Made by a program: the position numbers and the translations under genes. Shown piece by piece: positions 58,041 through 64,000 of a stretch of DNA of 64,000 nucleotides. Position 1 is the first letter of the stretch; every line of letters begins with the position of its first letter. The notes under the pieces are model-generated. The model was not told the origin of the DNA. It did no database searches and saw nothing but the letters and a program-made list of their open reading frames with translations. Origin of the DNA: Chondrus crispus (Eukaryota > Rhodophyta > Florideophyceae > Gigartinales > Gigartinaceae); contig NW_005179093.1 of the NCBI RefSeq assembly GCF_000350225.1, forward strand, positions 108,932 to 172,931, read 5' to 3'.

Positions 58041-59897
58041 ATGATATTCACATCCAAGCGGCCAGCCTTCGCAGCGTCAGTCGCCGTCGTCCCTTCCTCC
58101 CAGTCGTCATGGGCTAGTAAGCAGACCTGTTCACATGCGCAGGTACAACATGCCCGCCGCCCATCCTCAGTGCGGCTTTTTACGCCGAAGATGATCCTGA
58201 TGGACAATACGGAGACAATCACAGGAGTTGTCAAATTACCAGACCGTACCCCTACTAAACATGATATCGCCACCGGTCGCGACCCAGACCGCGTCAAAAT
58301 ATTTGACACCACGCTCAGGGACGGTGAGCAAAGCCCTGGGGCCTCGCTGACTGCTGATGAGAAAATGGTCATCGCCCGACAGCTTGCCAAGCTCGGAGTT
58401 GACGTCATAGAAGCTGGATTTCCGATCGCCTCGGAGGGTGATTTTACAGCTGTTCGTGAAATTGCTAAGAGCGTTGGGAACAGAGATAATCCCCCTATCA
58501 TTTGCGGCCTTGCTCGAGCTCTTGAAAAGGATATTTCAAGATGCTATGAGGCCGTCAAGCACGCCGCTTTTCCCAGGATTCATACTTTTATTGCAACGTC
58601 TGATCTTCATATGGCGTACAAGCTGAAGAAAACCCGCGAAGAAGTGGTTGAGATTACTAAGGAAACCGTCACGTATGCGAGGAGCCTTTGCGAAGACGTG
58701 GAATTTTCCGCAGAGGATGCTATTCGCTCAGACCCGGATTTCCTCTGCGAAGTGTTTTCTGCTGCCATCGAAGCAGGGGCTACAACTATCAATGTTCCTG
58801 ATACCGTTGGCTACACAACTCCATCAGAGTTTGCTTCCCTCATTCGGTACCTGCGCAGAAACGTTCGTGGGATAGACGACGTAACCATATCTGTACATGG
58901 CCATGATGACCTAGGTATGGCAGTCGCCAACTTTCTCTCTGCCGTGGAGAATGGGGCTCGTCAAATGGAATGCACGATTAATGGTATTGGTGAGCGAGCT
59001 GGCAACGCTTCGCTTGAGGAAGTCGTTATGGCTCTTCACGTGCGACGCCAGTTCTACAACGCTCGCATGGGAAAGGACAACAAAGTTGACGCACCTCTCA
59101 CAAATATTGTTCATAAAGAAATACATCACACATCGAGAATGGTTTCAAACCTCACGGGGATGCTCGTGCAACCGAACAAAGCTATAGTAGGTGCCAACGC
59201 ATTTGCCCATGAGAGTGGTATTCATCAGGACGGTGTTCTCAAGCATCGCCAAACTTATGAAATCATGGATGCGCAATCTATTGGTCTTTCAGAAAACTCC
59301 ATTGTTCTTGGGAAGCATTCAGGGCGCCACGCGTTCCGGACTCGGCTCGTGAATATGGGATATGAGGTGACCGATGAAGAGCTTGAGAGGGCTTTCAGAA
59401 GATTCAAGGAGCTAGCGGACATAAAGAAGGAAGTTTCTGAGGCAGATCTTCAGTCACTTGTCAACGACGAAGTTCGACTGGTGAAGGAAGCTGTTAAGCT
59501 TACTCGAATCCAAATCCAATGCGGCTATCACATCATCCCGACGGCAACGATAGGTCTGATCCTTGTTGACGACGATGCGGAGAAGACCGTGACGTCTACT
59601 GGGACAGGCCCTGTAGATTCAGCCTACAACGCGATCAATCAAGTAATTGAGGACATAATCCATGTCACTCTCCTGGAATATAAGGTGAGCTCAGTTTCCA
59701 AGGGCATCGACGCTCTGGGGGAGGTTGCAGTACGAGTTCAGGATGGGGCAACTGGAAATCAGTATATCGGTGCTGCCGCTAATACCGATATTGTTGTTGC
59801 TTCTGTTCAAGCATATGTGAATGCGATCAACAGATGTCAACTGAACAACAAGAAACCTAAGATTCATCCCCAATACGGGAATGCCAATAGTGTCTAG
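58041..59897 (+). CDS. leuA: 2-isopropylmalate synthase, plastid
   Basis: 618 residues starting at the ATG at 58041. The enzyme condenses acetyl-CoA with 2-oxoisovalerate, the first step of leucine synthesis. About 60 N-terminal residues are Ser/Arg/Gln-rich and suit a transit peptide. The TIM-barrel catalytic domain has [16 protein letters not shown] (Asp near residue 89), [22 protein letters not shown] and [15 protein letters not shown], which contribute the metal and substrate sites. The C-terminal regulatory LeuA dimer domain is present ([42 protein letters not shown]), so leucine feedback inhibition is likely. It is the bacterial, plant-plastid type, about the size of plant IPMS (around 630). 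Confidence 0.96.
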   Translation: MIFTSKRPAFAASVAVVPSSQSSWASKQTCSHAQVQHARRPSSVRLFTPKMILMDNTETITGVVKLPDRTPTKHDIATGRDPDRVKIFDTTLRDGEQSPGASLTADEKMVIARQLAKLGVDVIEAGFPIASEGDFTAVREIAKSVGNRDNPPIICGLARALEKDISRCYEAVKHAAFPRIHTFIATSDLHMAYKLKKTREEVVEITKETVTYARSLCEDVEFSAEDAIRSDPDFLCEVFSAAIEAGATTINVPDTVGYTTPSEFASLIRYLRRNVRGIDDVTISVHGHDDLGMAVANFLSAVENGARQMECTINGIGERAGNASLEEVVMALHVRRQFYNARMGKDNKVDAPLTNIVHKEIHHTSRMVSNLTGMLVQPNKAIVGANAFAHESGIHQDGVLKHRQTYEIMDAQSIGLSENSIVLGKHSGRHAFRTRLVNMGYEVTDEELERAFRRFKELADIKKEVSEADLQSLVNDEVRLVKEAVKLTRIQIQCGYHIIPTATIGLILVDDDAEKTVTSTGTGPVDSAYNAINQVIEDIIHVTLLEYKVSSVSKGIDALGEVAVRVQDGATGNQYIGAAANTDIVVASVQAYVNAINRCQLNNKKPKIHPQYGNANSV

Positions 59898-60977
59898 AAT
59901 GTAGAAGAGACATTGCGATACAAAGCTTCTCTGGAGATGTACCTCGATTTCTGGATTACTGCTTTGTTTAATCGCCACTTCAGGTCAGAGCCGAACATTC
60001 TTGCAGTCTACTGGATGAATTGCCTGCGAAGCACAGCTACAGGGTCTCTGTAGTTTCCCTCCATGCCCGAGTTCGTAATAAAGTATTTTCACCCTGATCT
60101 CGTTAGCAATGAACAACATCTTCTTCGGTTGCATCCCGGAGACACTGTGCGTCACAAGCGCGTAAGATCCATGTGTCTGCACCCAGGTTCTACAATAGAC
60201 TACTATCCATTCCTCTAGCTAGAGATAGGTAGAAATTCCTTCCTTCTGTACTGTACTCAAGACAATTTTAATTGCGCTTGCATTTCTATGAGAGCTGTGT
60301 CTTGAACATGGGAAGATACTGAGACAACACAATCTGGTCTACTTACTTCGGACTTAAGGCGAATGACAGGGCGTAACAAGTCCTATGACACAGAAAACGA
60401 GAGAGCTTCGTTTGACCTCTGTTATGTTGATTCTGCAGATCAAGCCAACTTTCGTCCTTTAACAGTACGTCCTTGTAGACCAATAGAATATATAAGCATC
60501 CGCTATCGAGGGAGTCTCTTCTAAAGTTAGAGACTTTAGAGTGTCTATCGGACCATTGCTCTCATACTGTACGAGGACAGTTTTCGGCATATTTTTTCTT
60601 GACTTGCACTTTCTCGATAAGAAAGAAAAAGATATCCCCGCCACCGTACTTGACTTATGCCATGGGACCCGAAAGAACTTTTTAAGAATTGCAAGTTCTT
60701 CCTGGTCGTTTTAGACATGTCTGGAAAAGGAGCTTTTTTTAAATAACTTCACCAAAACATCAGTTTAAAAAGGGAACTAGGTCCTCAAACTGCACGATAT
60801 TCTTAATCTTTCGGCGTGTTCACTGATGAATCGTAATCCTCATGGTTCTGTCTTTACTCGTCGTCGCCGTCTCGTGGGTCTAAGTACCGCGTGTGACAGA
60901 CTGTAATGCGGACAGTCTGTCCTTGCGGTCCGTGACGCGTGCACCCTTCAGCGTCTGATGAAGAGAGTTGCGGTCCG
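59898..60977. other. Intergenic, no gene seen
   Basis: Spacer between isopropylmalate synthase and the copia remnant. AT-rich. A small foldback (AGTCTCT paired with AGAGACT) is at 60511-60540, and TACTGTAC motifs lie near 60247 and 60565. A 3' long terminal repeat of the copia element would be expected near 60.9 kb but I could not delimit one. Confidence 0.4.
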
Positions 60978-63900
60978 TCAGTCCCGGGGGACGCTGAGGG
61001 GTGCACGCGGAGGTGGAGCTGGGGTGTGCTCTTGGATCCGGGCTGCGGGTGCCGTTTGGTTGGATGATTTGGCACAGCTCCTTGAACCGAATGGGGCCGC
61101 TTTGGTGAATAGGTCGGCGGGGTTGTGCACTGTGGGGATGTGCTCTGCTGCTATGTTCGCGCTCTGAATGTGGTGCTGGAGGTGGTGGTGCCTCACATCG
61201 ATGAGTTTGCGTCGACGTGTGGGCGCCGAGTTTTCGGCTCTCTGGATCGTTGATTTGCTGTCTATGAAAATAGTGGTTGGGTGTTTTTGGGGGTGCTGCA
61301 TGTCCTGGAGCAGCCGGCGGAGCCATAGTGTTTGATGAGCTGCGCGTGAGGCTGCTATATATTCAGCTTCACATGTGGATAGGGCCACGACGTCTTGCGG
61401 AGAGGAGGTCTATGCTATCGGTGAGTGACCGATTGTGTGGATACTTCTTGTGAGTGACTTGCGACTTTTCGCGTTGGAGTAGTCGTCGTCGCTGTATGTT
61501 CGGAGGCAGACGGGCGATCTGGCGTGGTACGATATGGTTTGGTCTTTGGTGCCCTTGAAGTACCGTAGTAACCATTTTAGCTGATGCCAGTTGGCTTGGG
61601 TCGGTTGCTCGCTGTGTCGTGTTAGTTGGTTTGTGCTATGATATGCGTCATATCGAGTGCTGTCGACGACATATCTCAGATCTCCGAGGATGGAGCGATA
61701 GTGGCTGGCTAGAGTGGGGGAAACGGCTGCCGTCTCGTTCAGTGTCGCTTTGTTTGGTTTTTGCGGTGCGGGTGCGGTTTTGGGGTTGCATTCGGCCATG
61801 TTGTGCTTCTGGAGTATAGTGTCGATGGCCTGTTGCTGTAATACGTGTATGCTGCCTTGTGCATCTTGTGTGATCTGCCAGCCGAGATACGTGGTTGGAA
61901 ACCCGAGGTTTTTGATGGTGTACTTCTTTTGCAACGTGGCCAGGAGGTCGTCGATTAGGTGTTGGTGCGACGCGATGACTAGAAAATCGTCCATGCTGAC
62001 GGTGACGAGCAGCGTGCTGTTAGCCTTGACGCTGGTGAACAGGCAGGGGTCTCATTGGAGGTAGCCGTGCGATTTTAGGTATTTTTGCAGTCCGGATGTG
62101 TAGCGATGTCCTGCTGAACGGCCTCCGTAGAGGTTGCCGAGAAGCTTTCCCGCTTGGTGTGCATGTTTCATTGAGCCGTGAAATCGTGGGTGCTGCCGGA
62201 CGTAGACGCGGAATGTTTGGTCGTGGGACTCATGGAGGTATGCTGCGGCGATGTCCATGTATTGTACGGGCCATTGGTTTGTTGCTGCGATTGCGAGTAA
62301 GGTGCGTACTGATGTCTTTTCGGCCATGAATGTGGATGTTTTCTTTGGGTCGAAGTGCTATCCTGCCTTCATGGTCGCCTCGTATGGAGCAACGGGCTTT
62401 GCGTTTGGCGATTTTGCCTTCGGGTGTGCGCTTGTACCGGTATGTCATTGTTAATGGGATGAGCGTCTCATCGGGCGGCACTTTTGTCGCTGGGATCCAT
62501 TTGATAGTGCGCTGTTTGTCTAGAGTGTCTAACTCGTCGTTGTGTGCTGCTGCCCATTTGTAGTGCAATGCACTGTGCACTGTTGCCACGTGTCCAATAT
62601 TTTGGCACATTTTATTTGTGCGCTCTGTTGAGCGATAATAGATCTATTTAATTAACGTAGAAATAGTTAGATCCGTTTAGATCGGCTCAGTGAGCAATAG
62701 GCTCACCGGCCGTCCCCGGGGGACTGTACAGTATTCAGTTAGAGAGTCCATCCTTCCCCTTGGGAATTGTAAAGTAACCGGGCTTGGACTTGAGAGTAGA
62801 TTTTTTGGTTGAGACCGTCTCTAAGTTAAGACCCTCCCTCTTCTATTTGCTCATCGCTCCACGGCCATCTCGGTGCCCCTTTTCCCTTTTTGTTGGTTCC
62901 GTTAGCGGTTCTGTGCGCAGGCCCTAGCGTTGACGCTTGCCATCGGGCAGTGTGTTGGTTTACGTCGCTGACGTATCTATCCATCGCTGGATCGGACTGC
63001 GCCTAGTCGCGACTACGCAGTGCCGTCGACGGTCATCGGGCCGCCGATCGTGTAGCAAGGACAGCTACTTCTACTAATTGGTATTTACACAAGACTTGGT
63101 GTCCCTGCCAAGCACCGCATAAGGCGTCGAGTTGCCTCCGCCTTCGAAGGTTTAGCCCCGCTGCTATAGCCTCCAGAGACCGCCTTAAGGCATTCGGCCT
63201 TACAACCCGAGCGTCGTCGCTAACCGGTATATCGGTATATCGACTCCGCACCTCAAGGCAACCGTCTCTACAAGACTCTACCACTACCATCCCTTGAGGG
63301 TTGCTCTCCGTTCACCTCAAGAGGCTGAGCTACTGGAGCTCGCAAGGCTCCACAAGGGGAAAGGAGGACCCGAACACCTCGTGGTGTGTTTTCTACTGTA
63401 CTGGTTTCGTTTTGCTCTTTGCTCCCCTTTTGGGATCTCGTACAGGAGAGGCGCATTGCACCACACCATTGTTGGGCGTCAGGGTATTGGCGCGCTGCGT
63501 GTACGTGCCGGGGTGCAGTTGTGGTGGTGTCGACTGTGCTGGGCGGTGGGTTGTGTCGTGGTGGTGTGCGCGTTCTCTGCGGCGTTTTGTGCCGAGAGGG
63601 TGTGACTTTGAATGCTTTGTTGGACGTGTGTTTGGGGTCCTGGTGCCTGGCATATGGTCTGAAGTCGATCGCCCTGATGATGCGGTATCGGGGGTTGCGT
63701 ATGGTGAGGGTCATGAAGTGGGTTTCCGATATGGGATACATATATCTTGCGGGTTCGCTGCGCCCTTGTAGTTTCGTTTTGTGTGCGTGTATGGGGGCGG
63801 TGCCGATTTGCCCGAATGCGAAGATGCGGGTCACGTGGGCTTGGCGTCCGTTCCAGAGTGTCCATGGACTTTTTGTGTGGCGCTGTGCCGCCTGATGTTG

Positions 63901-64000
63901 TATTTGAAGGCTACATCTCGTACGGCATCTTCCCAAAATTGTGGTGGGAGGGCTGCGTGGTGTAATGCGGCGTGCGCATTTGTGAAGAGCGTCTTATTGA
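60978..64000 (-). pseudogene. Decayed Ty1/copia retrotransposon polyprotein, truncated by the window end
   Basis: Read on the minus strand from 64000 downward. The end of the integrase region comes first (LPPQFWEDAVRDVAFKYN, then in another frame SPWTLWNGRQAHVTRIFAFGQ). A non-coding block follows, then reverse transcriptase (HNDELDTLDKQRTIKWIPA, VQYMDIAAAYLHESHD, MDDFLVIASH, TYLGWQIT) and RNase H (DVVALSTCEAEYIAAS, then IPTVHNPADLFTKA). Lesions are a frameshift near 63.87 kb, a frame change near 62.33 kb, and in-frame stops at 62052-62054 and 61410-61412; the last replaces the Trp-containing motif before QDVVALST. The element is therefore inactive. It is bounded on the right only by the window. 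Confidence 0.87.
62626..63380. other. Non-coding block inside the copia remnant, possibly an inserted element or solo LTR
   Basis: About 700 bp between integrase and reverse transcriptase homology where no copia coding is seen; limits are approximate. One edge begins TGTTGAGCGATAATAG, resembling the TG start of a long terminal repeat. The block holds a TTAATTAAC string, a CTGTACAGTA motif and several short inverted repeats (for example GGTATATC repeated at 63226-63243). I could not find a matching CA end with a target duplication. Confidence 0.4.

Overview
The window looks like nuclear DNA of a red alga. It encodes a phycobilisome linker with a transit-like N terminus (5.1-6.6 kb), next to ordinary eukaryotic genes: APC1, TRAPPC10, NAA35, UBLCP1, cyclin L, a CENP-A-like H3 and ribosomal P1. 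Genes are compact and most have no intron. The introns I could reconstruct are short (77-154 bp) and carry a CTAAC branch-point-like motif. A unicellular, Porphyridium-like red alga fits, but the genus cannot be fixed from this window.

Layout: 0.6-1.9 kb secreted lactonase-like beta-propeller. 3.6-6.6 kb fabG and the phycobilisome linker, divergently transcribed around a cluster of six CACGTG boxes, four of them in a long palindrome. 7-15.3 kb a secreted protein of unknown function, mitochondrial EF-Ts, a probably domesticated pogo/Tigger transposase with a PHD-like finger, POP5, and organellar TypA/BipA. 15.9-21.3 kb APC1. 22.7-23.9 kb mitochondrial ribosomal protein S18. 24.4-27.8 kb mostly gene-free, very GC-rich sequence containing a 210-base assembly gap. 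27.8-34.3 kb a decayed pogo/Tigger DNA transposon with terminal inverted repeats and TA flanks, into which a decayed non-LTR retrotransposon with an endonuclease-like C terminus appears to have inserted. 34.3 kb two tandem perfect hairpins.

35-60 kb is a dense gene block: TFIIB-like factor with a long Met/Gln/Pro-rich tail, NAA35, Pfs2/WDR33, HHL1-like photosystem II protein, TRAPPC10, P1, UBLCP1, HIRIP3-like histone chaperone, nuclear Ycf20, cyclin L, centromeric H3 and 2-isopropylmalate synthase. 61-64 kb is a decayed Ty1/copia element that is itself interrupted and runs off the window end.

Themes: plastid function (fabG, linker, HHL1, Ycf20, isopropylmalate synthase), organellar translation (EF-Ts, TypA, S18), transcription and RNA processing (TFIIB, UBLCP1, Pfs2, cyclin L, POP5), and chromosome biology (APC1, CENH3, HIRIP3). 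I saw no operons, CRISPR arrays, rRNA or convincing tRNA genes. Exon structures were inferred by eye from reading frame, GT-AG sites and family conservation.
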